A program made the translations under genes and the position numbers. From NCBI GenBank assembly GCA_963843285.1, contig CAWJJO010000002.1, positions 248,001 to 312,000 on the forward strand: a DNA stretch of 64,000 nucleotides, read 5' to 3'. The notes under the pieces are model-generated. The model was not told the origin of the DNA. It ran no database searches and saw only the letters and a program-made list of their open reading frames with translations. The number at the start of each line of letters is the position of its first letter. Positions within the stretch are counted from its first letter, which is position 1. This document shows, piece by piece, positions 42,679-51,973 of this stretch. This DNA is from CAZDDB01 sp963843285 (GTDB taxonomy: Bacteria > Acidobacteriota > HRBIN11 > JAKEFK01).

Positions 42679-44019
42679 TTATTCAGCCTCAAAGGACTGC
42701 GGATGAAAGCGGATTCGAACTGTCTTGATTCTGCGGTGCGTCATTTCCTCCACTTTGATTGTAGCTCCCTCGACTTCGAGAGTGTCTCCCACGCGCGGAA
42801 TGGTGCCCAATTCCTGCAAGATATAGCCGCCGATTGTATCCGCTTCGCCTGGTTGCAGTTTTATTTTGAACCGTTCGATAATCTCATCCAGCCGGACACG
42901 CGCCCGCATCAACACTTCGTGCTCGCCAACAGGAATCATGTCGCGGTCGGCCGGATGATGTTCATCGTAAAAATCCCCAATGATTTCCTCCACAACATCT
43001 TCGAGCGTCACCAGTCCGGAGGTACCGCCAAATTCATCCACTACAATCACCATTTGCGTATGTTTCTGTTTCAGAAAACTAAGAAGCTGGACAATGGGCA
43101 TCGCTTCAGGTACAAAATTGGCTTCTTTCATGATCTTGCTGAGTTGGAAGGGTCCGCCGGTATGCATCTGGTGCACAATGTCCTTCATGTGAAGTATGCC
43201 GGTGATGTTATCCATATCCTTTTCGTATACAGGGAACCGCGTATGTCCTGTCTTCGTAGAAATTTCCACCACCTCCTGAAGATCGACCCCAACGTGAATA
43301 CTCGACATTTCCGTGCGAGGCACCATCACCTGACGAGTTACTAGATCGCCGAACTTAAAGATTCGCTGCAGCAAGTCCTTCTCTGTGGCATCGAGCGTTC
43401 CTCCTTCATGGCTTGCATCAATCATTAATTTCAACTCATCAACAGAATGAACCATCTGATGACCACGCACCGGACCGAGTCCCATCAGTCTCAATACCCC
43501 ATTCCCGGCCCCGTTTAGTATCCAGACGAACGGTTTGAACGCGAGCATCGCAATTCGCATGGGTTGCGATACATAGATGGCCATCCTGTTCGGATAGGAG
43601 ATGCCCAAACTCTTTGGGATCAGTTCGCCGATGACTACATGAAAGAACGTGATGAATCCAAATGCCAGCGCAGCAGCCACCGAGTGGGAGGCGACCATCG
43701 CCAAACCTGCCGGCAAAGATACGAACAGTGCTAAAAATACACCGGCCAGCGTTTGTTCGCCGATCCAACCAACGAGAAGACTGGCAACAGTGATTCCCAG
43801 TTGTGTTGCTGCAATCACTTCATCGAGATGGTGCGCAATCAGACCCTCTGCCAATTTTGCAAGACGGTTCCCCTGATTCGCCTTCTCGCGCAATCGCGTC
43901 AGCCGGGCACTTACGAGAGCAAATTCCGCAGCTACAAAAAACCCGTTGATCAGGATCAATACAAAGACGGCGCCAAATCGAAACAGCACCGTCTGCCATG
44001 ACAATGATTCCGTTTCCAT
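42679..44019 (-). CDS. CNNM/CorC-HlyC family transporter (CBS and CorC_HlyC domains)
   Basis: A 446-residue membrane protein. A DUF21/CNNM helical domain (1-200) with SARLTRLREKANQGNR; two CBS domains (about 220-345; VPRTEMSSI, VDEFGGTSGLVTLEDVVEEIIGD in part); and the CorC_HlyC C-terminal domain. It is linked to Mg2+ or cobalt handling. 'Hemolysin' in the older name does not imply toxin activity. It starts with a good AGGAG-like region and the SIMPL gene follows. Confidence 0.93.
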   Translation of the reverse strand: METESLSWQTVLFRFGAVFVLILINGFFVAAEFALVSARLTRLREKANQGNRLAKLAEGLIAHHLDEVIAATQLGITVASLLVGWIGEQTLAGVFLALFVSLPAGLAMVASHSVAAALAFGFITFFHVVIGELIPKSLGISYPNRMAIYVSQPMRIAMLAFKPFVWILNGAGNGVLRLMGLGPVRGHQMVHSVDELKLMIDASHEGGTLDATEKDLLQRIFKFGDLVTRQVMVPRTEMSSIHVGVDLQEVVEISTKTGHTRFPVYEKDMDNITGILHMKDIVHQMHTGGPFQLSKIMKEANFVPEAMPIVQLLSFLKQKHTQMVIVVDEFGGTSGLVTLEDVVEEIIGDFYDEHHPADRDMIPVGEHEVLMRARVRLDEIIERFKIKLQPGEADTIGGYILQELGTIPRVGDTLEVEGATIKVEEMTHRRIKTVRIRFHPQSFEAE

Positions 44020-44170
44020 GAGGCTCCATTATAAACGTTCTTTGTTTCTTGCCCCTATCGTTCAAAATCTGGTAGTTTTCCTTTGATTTAGAGGTAGAAT
44101 AAGACACTTGGAGAACCGAAACCCTTCCATTCCGTATATACAAAGAGTATAAAACTTGCAGGAGTTTTCT

Positions 44171-45679
44171 ATGAAATGGTTTGTTTTTGCGTGCATGATT
44201 TTGATTGGACCTGTCGTACTGGCTCAGGATGCAGCTCCCGAGCAGCTTTCGCTGAATCAGGCCATCGATCTGGCTTTGAAAAACAATTTGAGCATTCAGC
44301 GTGAGACCTATAATCCGGAAATACGCGATACCGATATCCTTTTTGAAGAATCGCGGTTTGAACCACTGTTCACGTCTCTGTTGAATTACCAGGATCAGAC
44401 CATTCCGACGGGTTCGTTACTCGTAGGAACGGGTCAGGTTCAGAACAAAAACTATCTATATAACTTCAGCTTCAATCAAGTACTGAAGACAGGGACTTTT
44501 TATAGCGTTGGCTTTGAAAATGGACGCAATGAAACAAACCAGTTGTTTAGTTCTGTGAATCCGAGGTATGACTCGTCTATAATCGCCAGCATTACCCAGC
44601 CACTAATGAGGAATTTTGGGAAAGACATTACTCTGGCGCCCCTCAGAATCGCTCAGGAAAACAGGATCGCATCGGATTACAGATTGCAAACGCAAATCGC
44701 CGATATCGCGCTTCAGGTGGAACAGACCTACTGGGATCTTGTTTATGGCCGCGGCCAGTTGGACGTCGTCAAACAGGCTATGGAAACCGCACAAGATCTT
44801 TATGAGAGCAACAAGAAGCAGGTAGAAGTCGGCACGATGGCCCCTCTTGAAATCGTTGTAGCTCAAGCCGAAGTGGCGCAGCGCGAAGAGCAAATCATTG
44901 TTGCCCAGAGTTTTATTCAGAATACGGAAGACAGACTCAAGACTCTCATCTATGGAAATCTGGAAGCAAGCGGATCTCTCAATGAAATTATTCCTACCGA
45001 CAGTCCGGATGTCCGCGAAGTTACGATGTCCTATGATGAAGCGATTCAAAGAGCGCTCGCGGAAAACCCTGACATCAAAGCTCTGGAAGCAGTTCAGTCC
45101 AGCACTAAACTGAATGTCAAACTTCAGGCGAACGGTCTCAAACCGCAACTTGATTTGCGCGGCACGTACGGCGGAACCGGGCTTGGTGGTGACCGGCTGA
45201 TCTTTGGCGGAGACGATCCGTTTAACCCCATCATTATCGGAACGTCTCCGGGCGGATACAGTGATGCACTTGCAAATCTATTTGATAATTCCACCTGGAG
45301 CGTGGGTTTTGTGATTGGAATTCCTATCGGTAACGGCGAAGCGCGCGCAAATTATGTTCGCGCGGATCTGCAGGAAAAGCAGGCAGGGAAGACGGTGGAA
45401 GATGCGAAACAGGCGCTGTCAGTAAACGTTCGGATCGCGGTGCGCAATCTGGAAAACAGTCTCAAAACTCTGGCTGCGGCGCGCGCTTCCCGGGACCTGC
45501 AGGAACAGAAACTCGATGCCGAGAAGAAGAAACTCGCAGTTGGATTGAGCACAAATCACGTTGTGCTGGACTTTACCAGCGATCTTGTCGAGGCGCAGTC
45601 AGCCGAACTACTGGCTCTTGTTACATTCAACAAGAACCTGGCTCAGTTGAAACGCTTCTTTGGGACGATAGTGAAGTAA
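44171..45679 (+). CDS. TolC-family outer-membrane efflux protein
   Basis: A 502-residue protein with signal peptide (MKWFVFACMILIGPVVLAQ). It has the long helical pattern of TolC: SLNQAIDLALKNN at the start, then heptad-rich helices such as LQTQIADIALQVEQTYWDLV and LENSLKTLAAARASRDLQEQ. It forms trimeric channels for type I secretion or RND/ABC efflux. The start at 44171 follows AGGAG at the right spacing; an earlier ATG (44156) is less good. No membrane-fusion or pump genes adjoin, so partners are elsewhere. Confidence 0.93.
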   Translation: MKWFVFACMILIGPVVLAQDAAPEQLSLNQAIDLALKNNLSIQRETYNPEIRDTDILFEESRFEPLFTSLLNYQDQTIPTGSLLVGTGQVQNKNYLYNFSFNQVLKTGTFYSVGFENGRNETNQLFSSVNPRYDSSIIASITQPLMRNFGKDITLAPLRIAQENRIASDYRLQTQIADIALQVEQTYWDLVYGRGQLDVVKQAMETAQDLYESNKKQVEVGTMAPLEIVVAQAEVAQREEQIIVAQSFIQNTEDRLKTLIYGNLEASGSLNEIIPTDSPDVREVTMSYDEAIQRALAENPDIKALEAVQSSTKLNVKLQANGLKPQLDLRGTYGGTGLGGDRLIFGGDDPFNPIIIGTSPGGYSDALANLFDNSTWSVGFVIGIPIGNGEARANYVRADLQEKQAGKTVEDAKQALSVNVRIAVRNLENSLKTLAAARASRDLQEQKLDAEKKKLAVGLSTNHVVLDFTSDLVEAQSAELLALVTFNKNLAQLKRFFGTIVK

Positions 45680-45693
45680 CAACCAAAAATATG

Positions 45694-45765
45694 GAGACGG
45701 CGGGCGTCCCTGCCCGCCGGAATGATCTTGCACTTGTTGCGGGCACGGAGGCCCGCAGACTCCAG
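45694..45765. repeat. Two GC-rich hairpin repeats
   Basis: GGCGGGCgtccctGCCCGCC (45699-45718) and TGCGGGCacggagGCCCGCA (45738-45757), the same families as at 40168 and 61537. They separate two convergent genes and may stop transcription in both directions. Confidence 0.75.
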
Positions 45766-45778
45766 GATTGAATAGGGG

Positions 45779-48241
45779 TCACTGAATATAACCCAGACTG
45801 CGAAGTCGCTCGAGTTCATCCTGGCTCAATCCTTCAGTTGATTCTGAGTCAGGCTTGAGGCGTTCTGCCTGTACCTTCGTTCGCCATGCAGCGAGCGCTT
45901 TGGTTAAGCGCTTCACAACCTCAGGATTTTGATCGGCAAGATTATGCTGATTCAGCGGATCTTTGCGTTCCTGAAATAATTCATACTCCGGCTTGCCCGA
46001 GGCGCGTCTGGGATTGTAGATCAGTTTCCAACCATCCAGAACAATCGAGTAGGATTCCGTATCATGTGGCGGTGGCGCGCCGACCGACAGAGTCGTGATA
46101 GCTTTTTCCGAAATCGCGGGGCGCGACCACGTTGAGGATGCCTCCGCTTCCTGCGAGCCGGAGGCAGAGGAAGTAAACAATGACAAGAAGCTGTTTCCTT
46201 GAATCCCGCTGGGAACCGGTAGTTTGCTGATTTCCAGAATGGTTGGCATCAAATCAACCGTTTCCACCGTTTCCCTGATCACGCCATGTCTTGGTGCAAC
46301 GCCGGATCCCCACATCATGAGCGGAACATTTGTCAGCTCGCCATACACCGATTGACCGTGAAACAATCGGCCATGTTCCAGAAACTCTTCTCCGTGATCT
46401 CCCAGAAATACGACAAGCGTTTTTCTATCGAGACCCAGCATTTGGAGCCGTTCGGCAAGCCTACCGATTTCTGCATCCATGGCACGAATCGATCCATCGT
46501 AAAGGTCGCGATCCACGGCTGCATACGATTTCGGGTCATAGCCTGCCTTGATCAGTTCGTCTCCGGATGGCATCCCAAAAAGCTTGAGCAACGGATCGGA
46601 AATGAATTTGCGCGCCTCTTTCGTCTGACGTTCATGCTCTTGTATTCGCGATTCATCTGCCCACATTGTGTCGTAAGGGGGATAGGGGCGGTAGGGATCA
46701 TGCGGATCTGAAACGTGGAGAAAGACAAAAAATGGCACTTCATGATGCGTTTCAAGCCAGGGAAGAAGACGGTCCACGTAGATTCGCGCCGTCTTGCTGG
46801 ATCTTTGATCCGGAAGCGAGAGTTGTTCTTGCACTTCATCGAATCCCTGATGCAAATTTGTGAATTTCCCGGTGAACAGAATAGAAGACATGGAAAGTGT
46901 GGCATAGCCTGCTTGCTGGAATACCTCCGCCAGAGTCGTTGCCGCCGCGGGGATGCGGTCGTAAAAATCATGCACACCGTGCGAAGTCGGATAAAGAGAA
47001 GTCATCATCGTAGGGGTTGCCACTTTTGTCCATGTTGCCTGACTGATACAGTCCTCAAACAGGAGACCGCTTGCTGCCAACCGGCGCAAATTCGGAGCAG
47101 TCGGGCGATCATAGCCATAAACGTCCAGATGATCCCGGCGGAGCGTATCCGCCCAAATTACAATGACTCCTTGCGGGGCAGTATTTCGATCTGATGCTTC
47201 GGTTCGGGAAACCATTGCGGCATTCCGAATTACAGGCGATCCCCAGAATCCAATGGCGCCTCTCTGATCGGATTCCAGCGAAAATGATAGGGTCACCTTT
47301 TGACCGGCAAATCTTCGTAAATCCACCGGGGATGATTCCCAGCGTTGCGGTGTCGTCACTGTTTTTTCCAACAACAAATCTTCACTCTTACTGTTTCCCT
47401 GACTCAAACTCACACGAAACGTAACAGGTCCATTTTCCAAAGTTCCTACAGACAGATCGAGCCAGGGATGTCTCGAAAGCCGGACTGGTATCCTGATTTT
47501 CTCCGGCGAGCGAGAGACGATCGTGTCATGATAAATCTCGGACAGCCCCTGCCATCCAACACCCGAAGAAATACCGGCCAGATATTCTTTCCGGAAAATC
47601 AACCGGACAGACTCGATTTCAAACTGAGCACCGGATGCATCGGTAGGACGAATGAGAATGTGGTGAATTCTGGAGGACATTTCACTGTACGGACTTCGCA
47701 ACGTGTATGTCCGGATCTCGTTTCCCGCGACAATGGGAGTCTTAATGTCCCAGAAATCGCGCGCGTAACTCAAGAGATCACCATTAAAATCAACTTTTTC
47801 GGAAGAATCAAAAGCAACGGTGAGATTATTGCCGGCTGAAACGCGCAATCTCACTTCAATCGAATGCAGGGAATCGCTATCCTCGAGTCCTTCAGTCCTT
47901 TCCAGATGTAAGATTGGAAGATCGTTTATCGTTCGTCCTGCAAGACGGCCGTCTTTGATTTTCAGATCGGCGATTCCCGTTCCTGCCTCCCAGCCACGGG
48001 TTTCAGCAAACTTTTCCGGCGCCGGGGAAGGACTCGCTCCGTCAAAGCGCCATTCGGTGCGCGGTGGAAGGGATACAGGTTGCACCCGCCCTTCTACAAG
48101 TTCAGGTTTGTAAGAATCTGCAAGACGATGTGAAATGGCCGGAGGGGGTGAAGGCTTTTTGCATCCGCAAAACGAGGCACACAAAAGGACAGTAAGAATG
48201 ATGAAGTGTCGCCTTGAGCCTCCGAAAGCGAACAGAATCAT
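45779..48241 (-). CDS. Sulfatase-like (alkaline phosphatase superfamily) lipoprotein
   Basis: An 820-residue protein with signal ending CGC|KK (about residue 27). The N-terminal ~330 residues are beta-rich (carbohydrate-binding or jelly-roll-like, unassigned). The enzymatic domain follows: VIVIWADTLRRDHLDVYGYD, then ATWTKVATPTMMTSLYPT with a Thr nucleophile in place of a formylglycine Cys, and VVFLGDHGEEFLEHG. The C-terminal LSQDELERLRSLGY resembles the mid-protein 'RLQSLGYF' motif in the protein at 34705. The two are related but only this one has the large N-terminal domain. Substrate unknown; no sulfatase-maturing enzyme is in the window. Confidence 0.85.
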   Translation of the reverse strand: MILFAFGGSRRHFIILTVLLCASFCGCKKPSPPPAISHRLADSYKPELVEGRVQPVSLPPRTEWRFDGASPSPAPEKFAETRGWEAGTGIADLKIKDGRLAGRTINDLPILHLERTEGLEDSDSLHSIEVRLRVSAGNNLTVAFDSSEKVDFNGDLLSYARDFWDIKTPIVAGNEIRTYTLRSPYSEMSSRIHHILIRPTDASGAQFEIESVRLIFRKEYLAGISSGVGWQGLSEIYHDTIVSRSPEKIRIPVRLSRHPWLDLSVGTLENGPVTFRVSLSQGNSKSEDLLLEKTVTTPQRWESSPVDLRRFAGQKVTLSFSLESDQRGAIGFWGSPVIRNAAMVSRTEASDRNTAPQGVIVIWADTLRRDHLDVYGYDRPTAPNLRRLAASGLLFEDCISQATWTKVATPTMMTSLYPTSHGVHDFYDRIPAAATTLAEVFQQAGYATLSMSSILFTGKFTNLHQGFDEVQEQLSLPDQRSSKTARIYVDRLLPWLETHHEVPFFVFLHVSDPHDPYRPYPPYDTMWADESRIQEHERQTKEARKFISDPLLKLFGMPSGDELIKAGYDPKSYAAVDRDLYDGSIRAMDAEIGRLAERLQMLGLDRKTLVVFLGDHGEEFLEHGRLFHGQSVYGELTNVPLMMWGSGVAPRHGVIRETVETVDLMPTILEISKLPVPSGIQGNSFLSLFTSSASGSQEAEASSTWSRPAISEKAITTLSVGAPPPHDTESYSIVLDGWKLIYNPRRASGKPEYELFQERKDPLNQHNLADQNPEVVKRLTKALAAWRTKVQAERLKPDSESTEGLSQDELERLRSLGYIQ

Positions 48242-48295
48242 TTTCTTATCCTAACATACGTCGTTGTAGTGCCTGGAATGACAATTGAATCGGGA

Positions 48296-48324
48296 TTGGC
48301 AGGTTCTGAGGACCGATATATAAT
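48296..48324 (+). promoter_or_regulatory. Sigma-70-type promoter of the receiver-kinase gene
   Basis: TTGGCA (48296-48301), 17-bp spacer, TATAAT (48319-48324). The transcript would start near 48331, giving a ~50-nt leader before the GTG start. It is 55 bp from the divergent sulfatase start. Confidence 0.7.
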
Positions 48325-48381
48325 TATGTCAGTTCTGTTGGTCGTCATCGGCGGGGAGGCAAATAAAGTAGGGGGATATAC

Positions 48382-51036
48382 GTGTCCTCAAACAATCGTG
48401 TCCTTGTCGTGGATGATAACGAAGACATCCGATCCCTCGGCATAGCTGCCTTTGGGGATCATGGTTTCAAAGTGGGCTCTGCCTCCAACGGGAAGGACGC
48501 TCTCCACAAGATTGCTCAGGAAAAACCACAGGTAGTCATCCTTGATCTATTGATGAGTGGTGGCTCCGGGTTTGATGTTTGTCATTCGATCAAAAATGAC
48601 CCGGCTTTGCGCGATATCATTGTCGTGATTCTAAGCGCAAAAAGCGACCTGGAAACCAAGATAAAATGCCTCGATATGGGCGCAGAGGAATACTTGGTGA
48701 AACCCATCGAGATGGCTGAGCTCGTTGCGCGAGTCGATCGTCTTCTCAGACTGCGAAAGGAGTGGAGTGCAGAGCCTGGGACCGCGGAACCGGCTCCAAA
48801 ATTGAAGAAGAAGGCATCGGAAGCGACAACGATTAGCGAAGAATTTCGATGTGGGGAAAGCACTTCTCCCACTGTATTGACTGCGGAGCCGTCTCCTACC
48901 CCTTCCGATCCGGTGGATTCCTCTGCGACTTCAACTGTATCCAATGCAAGTCAAAAGGGAGGACGATCGAAGTACGGCGTATATCGTATTGAATCTCTCG
49001 CGGGAAGCGGAAGCATGGGGGTTGTTTATAAAGCGCTGGATGAGGTTCTGGAACGCTATGTTGCGGTGAAGGCGTTGCCGAAGCAGTGGACGGATTTTCC
49101 GGAGGTTCTGGACAGATTCAATACGGAAGCCAAAATGATTGCAGCGATCAACCATCCCGGCATTGCGCAAGTGTTCACATTTGGGAATGAAGAAGGTGAA
49201 CCCTATTTTGCATTGCAGTGGTGCGCGGGCGGCTCGCTGGCGGATTTGATTCGAAGAGACGGGCAGATCGAACTGCTTCCAGCCATCGACATGATTTTGC
49301 AATGCGCGGACGCGCTTATGGCCGCTTCAAAAAAAGGAGTAGTCCACAGGGACATCAAGCCGAGCAACATCATGTTTGATGAGAATAACCAAATCAAGAT
49401 TGTTGATTTTGGTGTGGCGCGGATTGAAACCGGTACAAAGAAGCCGATCACATCCGGGGAGATTGTGGGAAGTCCTGCCTACATGTCTCCAGAGCAATCC
49501 CGGGGAACCCGCACGGATCATCGTGCTGACATTTATTCGTTGGGAATCACTCTCTACCGTATGCTGTACGGAACGCTCCCTTATTCGGCGGAAACGCTGG
49601 ATGAATGGATTTCAAGACATGCGAATGACCCCTTTCCTTCTTACGATGATCTTGGCGGAAAAATCCCTCCCGGAATGTATCAGATCATTCAGAGAATGAC
49701 TCACAAAAATCCAGAAGCCAGGTATGAAACGTACCCGGATCTCATCAGCGATCTGGAAAAGCTTCGTATTCACCTGTACAGTGAGTCCCGGCTGAAAATC
49801 CCCCGGGTTGTTCGGATGCTGCCCGGACCAGCGCTGACGGGCAAGAATTTTTTTGATCTTCTGGCGCTGATTTTTAAGAATCAACTCTCGGGTGTTCTGA
49901 GAGTTTCCTGGGGGCCCTTACAGAAAAGATTCTGGATTCAACATAATGAAGTGGTGCTCTTTGAATCACCCCAGCCCGATGAGGATCTGTGGGCCGCCCT
50001 TGCAGAAAAGAATTTGATGAAAAAGGAAGAGATTCCATCGGCTGCGGTAACATTCGAGGAAGGGCTCAATCGCGTTCTTTTCTTGCAAGTCTGTTCACCT
50101 GACGATTTGAAATCGACCTATCGTGAACTCATGAAGGCCTCCTTGTTGCAGGTTTATTATTGGCCACAGTTTGCGGGTGAATTCTTGAACGCAGAAATAC
50201 AGCACGATCCGTTCACAAGAGTTCCTTTGGGCACGATTTTGCTGGAAGGGGCTCGCAACCGCGTTGACATCGAAATTTTGAGGGACGCGGTTCCATCAGA
50301 CCAATTCATTGTCCGTACGTCTCGTTTTGATTCGATCTTGAGATCTCTCAACCTTCCCAGAGCCGAAAGCTTTCTGGCTTCACGTCTGGAGGGTGAACAT
50401 ATCACGCTGGAAACTCTTCAACTGATGACCGGATTCTCCAATGAGCAGATCATTCGTTTTGTGTATGGTTTGAGAAGTGTTGGCGCTGTGAGATACAAAA
50501 CTCCGGGTGAACGACGGGCTCGCCCTGTGGTTTCGTCTTTCCACGATTCTCCAATTCAAAAGCCTGCTGGGCTCGAACCCGTTGCCGTTCTGAATGTACC
50601 AGACGCGCAGCCGGCGGTTTTCCGTGAGTTGCCGCAACGGGCCCGTGCCACTGCAACTCTCACCGCCGCGCCGTCTGCCATTGAAGAGGCTGAAAAGCTA
50701 TTCAAGACTGCCCAGCAAAAATACAACAAACAAGACTTCTGGGGAACGGAACGCCTTTGCGCCCAGGCGATCAAACGAGTCCCGACGATTGCAAAGTATC
50801 ATCACTTGATGGCGCTGGCTCTCGTGCAGTACCCTCACTCGAAGTCCGTTGCCAAAGAGTCATTCAGTACGGCTATTACGCTGGAGCCACGGAATCCGGA
50901 GTTTCACGTGGATCTTGCTCAGTTTTACAAAGATCGCGGAGACTTGGAATCTGCCTACACGGAATGCGAAAAAGCGCTGGAAATTTCCCCCCGACATGCA
51001 AGAGCGCGCGAAATTATGGAAACCCTTGAGTTTTAG
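48382..51036 (+). CDS. Receiver - Ser/Thr kinase - PATAN/DUF4388 - TPR fusion
   Basis: An 884-residue cytoplasmic signalling protein with four parts in order. (1) Receiver domain, 1-125: phospho-acceptor Asp55 in VILDLLMSGG, acidic DDNED, VKP Lys. (2) A ~70-residue Ser/Thr/Pro linker. (3) Hanks-type kinase, ~198-470: Gly loop AGSGSMGVVYKAL, Lys230, HRDIKPSN (Asp324), DFGVA, SPEQ. All catalytic residues are present. (4) A DUF4388/PATAN-like domain (~480-700; LSGVLRVSWGPLQKRFWI) and C-terminal TPRs (~770-884). The start is GTG at 48382 after AGGGGGATA. Phosphorylation of the receiver probably gates the kinase. No histidine kinase adjoins. Confidence 0.93.
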   Translation: MSSNNRVLVVDDNEDIRSLGIAAFGDHGFKVGSASNGKDALHKIAQEKPQVVILDLLMSGGSGFDVCHSIKNDPALRDIIVVILSAKSDLETKIKCLDMGAEEYLVKPIEMAELVARVDRLLRLRKEWSAEPGTAEPAPKLKKKASEATTISEEFRCGESTSPTVLTAEPSPTPSDPVDSSATSTVSNASQKGGRSKYGVYRIESLAGSGSMGVVYKALDEVLERYVAVKALPKQWTDFPEVLDRFNTEAKMIAAINHPGIAQVFTFGNEEGEPYFALQWCAGGSLADLIRRDGQIELLPAIDMILQCADALMAASKKGVVHRDIKPSNIMFDENNQIKIVDFGVARIETGTKKPITSGEIVGSPAYMSPEQSRGTRTDHRADIYSLGITLYRMLYGTLPYSAETLDEWISRHANDPFPSYDDLGGKIPPGMYQIIQRMTHKNPEARYETYPDLISDLEKLRIHLYSESRLKIPRVVRMLPGPALTGKNFFDLLALIFKNQLSGVLRVSWGPLQKRFWIQHNEVVLFESPQPDEDLWAALAEKNLMKKEEIPSAAVTFEEGLNRVLFLQVCSPDDLKSTYRELMKASLLQVYYWPQFAGEFLNAEIQHDPFTRVPLGTILLEGARNRVDIEILRDAVPSDQFIVRTSRFDSILRSLNLPRAESFLASRLEGEHITLETLQLMTGFSNEQIIRFVYGLRSVGAVRYKTPGERRARPVVSSFHDSPIQKPAGLEPVAVLNVPDAQPAVFRELPQRARATATLTAAPSAIEEAEKLFKTAQQKYNKQDFWGTERLCAQAIKRVPTIAKYHHLMALALVQYPHSKSVAKESFSTAITLEPRNPEFHVDLAQFYKDRGDLESAYTECEKALEISPRHARAREIMETLEF

Positions 51037-51058
51037 CAGCGACGAATCTTTGGATCGA

Positions 51059-51472
51059 TTACTTGTTTTGTAGAACACGAAAATCCGGTGAATCAAACAT
51101 TCTTTCATCCGCCGTGATCAAGGTGAGTTCAAGTACCATGGCGGTAGCTGCAAGAAAGCGATCTGCCGGATCCTGATGCGGGAGACGAACTGAACGACTT
51201 TTCCGCGCAACCTCGTAGGTGATGGGCGCTTCTTTCATCGGCGCCATTCGGAACGCTTCGTCCAGCCAGTTCTGTACATTCGATTCCAAAACGACACGTC
51301 CTTTTTCAACCAGAATCATCAGTTCCCAAACACTGACCGGTGAAAGCCACAATTCATTTTCTGGATTCTCCAGCGCCTTCCGGACACGTCGTGCCAATTG
51401 TTTTGGATCGAGCAAGCTCCAGATCCAGATATGAGTATCGACCAGGAATTTCAATCGCGGAGAGCCTCCCAT
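51059..51472 (-). CDS. PIN-domain toxin, VapC-like
   Basis: A 137-residue PIN ribonuclease: FLVDTHIWIW (first Asp), then VSVWELMILVEKG, and DPADRFLAATA with the further acidic residues. With the Phd-like antitoxin just upstream it forms a type II toxin-antitoxin pair; the toxin start overlaps the antitoxin gene by 22 bases, as is usual for coupled expression. The RNA target is unknown. It lies between the kinase gene and tRNA-Arg. Confidence 0.9.
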   Translation of the reverse strand: MGGSPRLKFLVDTHIWIWSLLDPKQLARRVRKALENPENELWLSPVSVWELMILVEKGRVVLESNVQNWLDEAFRMAPMKEAPITYEVARKSRSVRLPHQDPADRFLAATAMVLELTLITADERMFDSPDFRVLQNK

Positions 51473-51693
51473 TCGGAGCGCTCCAGCACGGGAGAAACGA
51501 TGTCACCAAGGATTTTTCCGCTGGATTCCATCGATCCGATCCATCCCTTGGGCCGCTCTCTTGGACCAGGAGGAACAACCTCTGCAACCGGTTCGCCGAA
51601 GCGAGTAATCAGCACGGGCTGCCCCGTTCGTTTCACCCGCTCCAGCACCGCTAAACACGTCGCTTTGAACTTCGAAATGGCCATCGTTTCCAT
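51451..51693 (-). CDS. Phd/YefM-family antitoxin
   Basis: An 80-residue protein starting METMAISKFKATCLAVLERV, with the PVLITRFGEPVAEVVP strand typical of Phd/YefM. It should bind and block the PIN toxin and repress its own promoter. The start may be 51693 or the ATG at 51684. With the -10 only six bases upstream of 51693, the mRNA probably has no leader. Its C-terminal half is rich in Glu/Ser, as in antitoxin toxin-binding tails. Confidence 0.85.
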   Translation of the reverse strand: METMAISKFKATCLAVLERVKRTGQPVLITRFGEPVAEVVPPGPRERPKGWIGSMESSGKILGDIVSPVLERSEWEALRD

Positions 51694-51699
51694 AGCAAA

Positions 51700-51729
51700 T
51701 TTATACCATAGTCATTGACCATAGTCAAT
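51700..51729 (-). promoter_or_regulatory. Toxin-antitoxin promoter with overlapping operator
   Basis: On the minus strand: TTGACT (51723-51728), 17-bp spacer, TATAAA (51700-51705). Over it lies a perfect palindrome ATTGAC-CATA-GTCAAT (51714-51729) and a direct repeat CCATAGTCA (51706-51714 and 51719-51727). This is the expected layout for autorepression by an antitoxin or toxin-antitoxin complex. Confidence 0.7.
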
Positions 51730-51782
51730 TCTCGACGGCGCGGAAGCCTCTTCCGAAGTTTGGATGCGCAGGTGGAATCAAA

Positions 51783-51855
51783 CGCGCCCTGAGAGACTCG
51801 AACTCCCAACCTTCTGGTCCGTAGCCAGATGCTCTGTCCATTGAGCTAAGGGCGC
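51783..51855 (-). tRNA. tRNA-Arg (ACG)
   Basis: 73 nt on the minus strand. The acceptor GCGCCCT/AGGGCGC pairs perfectly. The anticodon arm TCTGG-CTACGGA-CCAGA gives anticodon ACG (A34 probably inosine). T-arm GGGAG-TTCGAGT-CTCTC. Discriminator G; CCA not encoded. Short AT-rich repeat fragments (TGCAAAATGCGGATTG and the like) lie upstream, at 51856-51895. Confidence 0.96.
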
Positions 51856-51973
51856 ATGCAAGAATATTGCAAAATGCGGATTGTAGATTGCAGAATCGTC
51901 GCTTCCACAACCCGTTGGGAAGCCATAATATTAACAGATGAGGATCAATGCTGCAACGCGACGAGTCGGATAT

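Noticed and set aside
51725..51910. Minus-strand ORF over tRNA-Arg (SSMDRASGYGPEG)
   Set aside because: A translation of the tRNA and flanking repeat; no protein.
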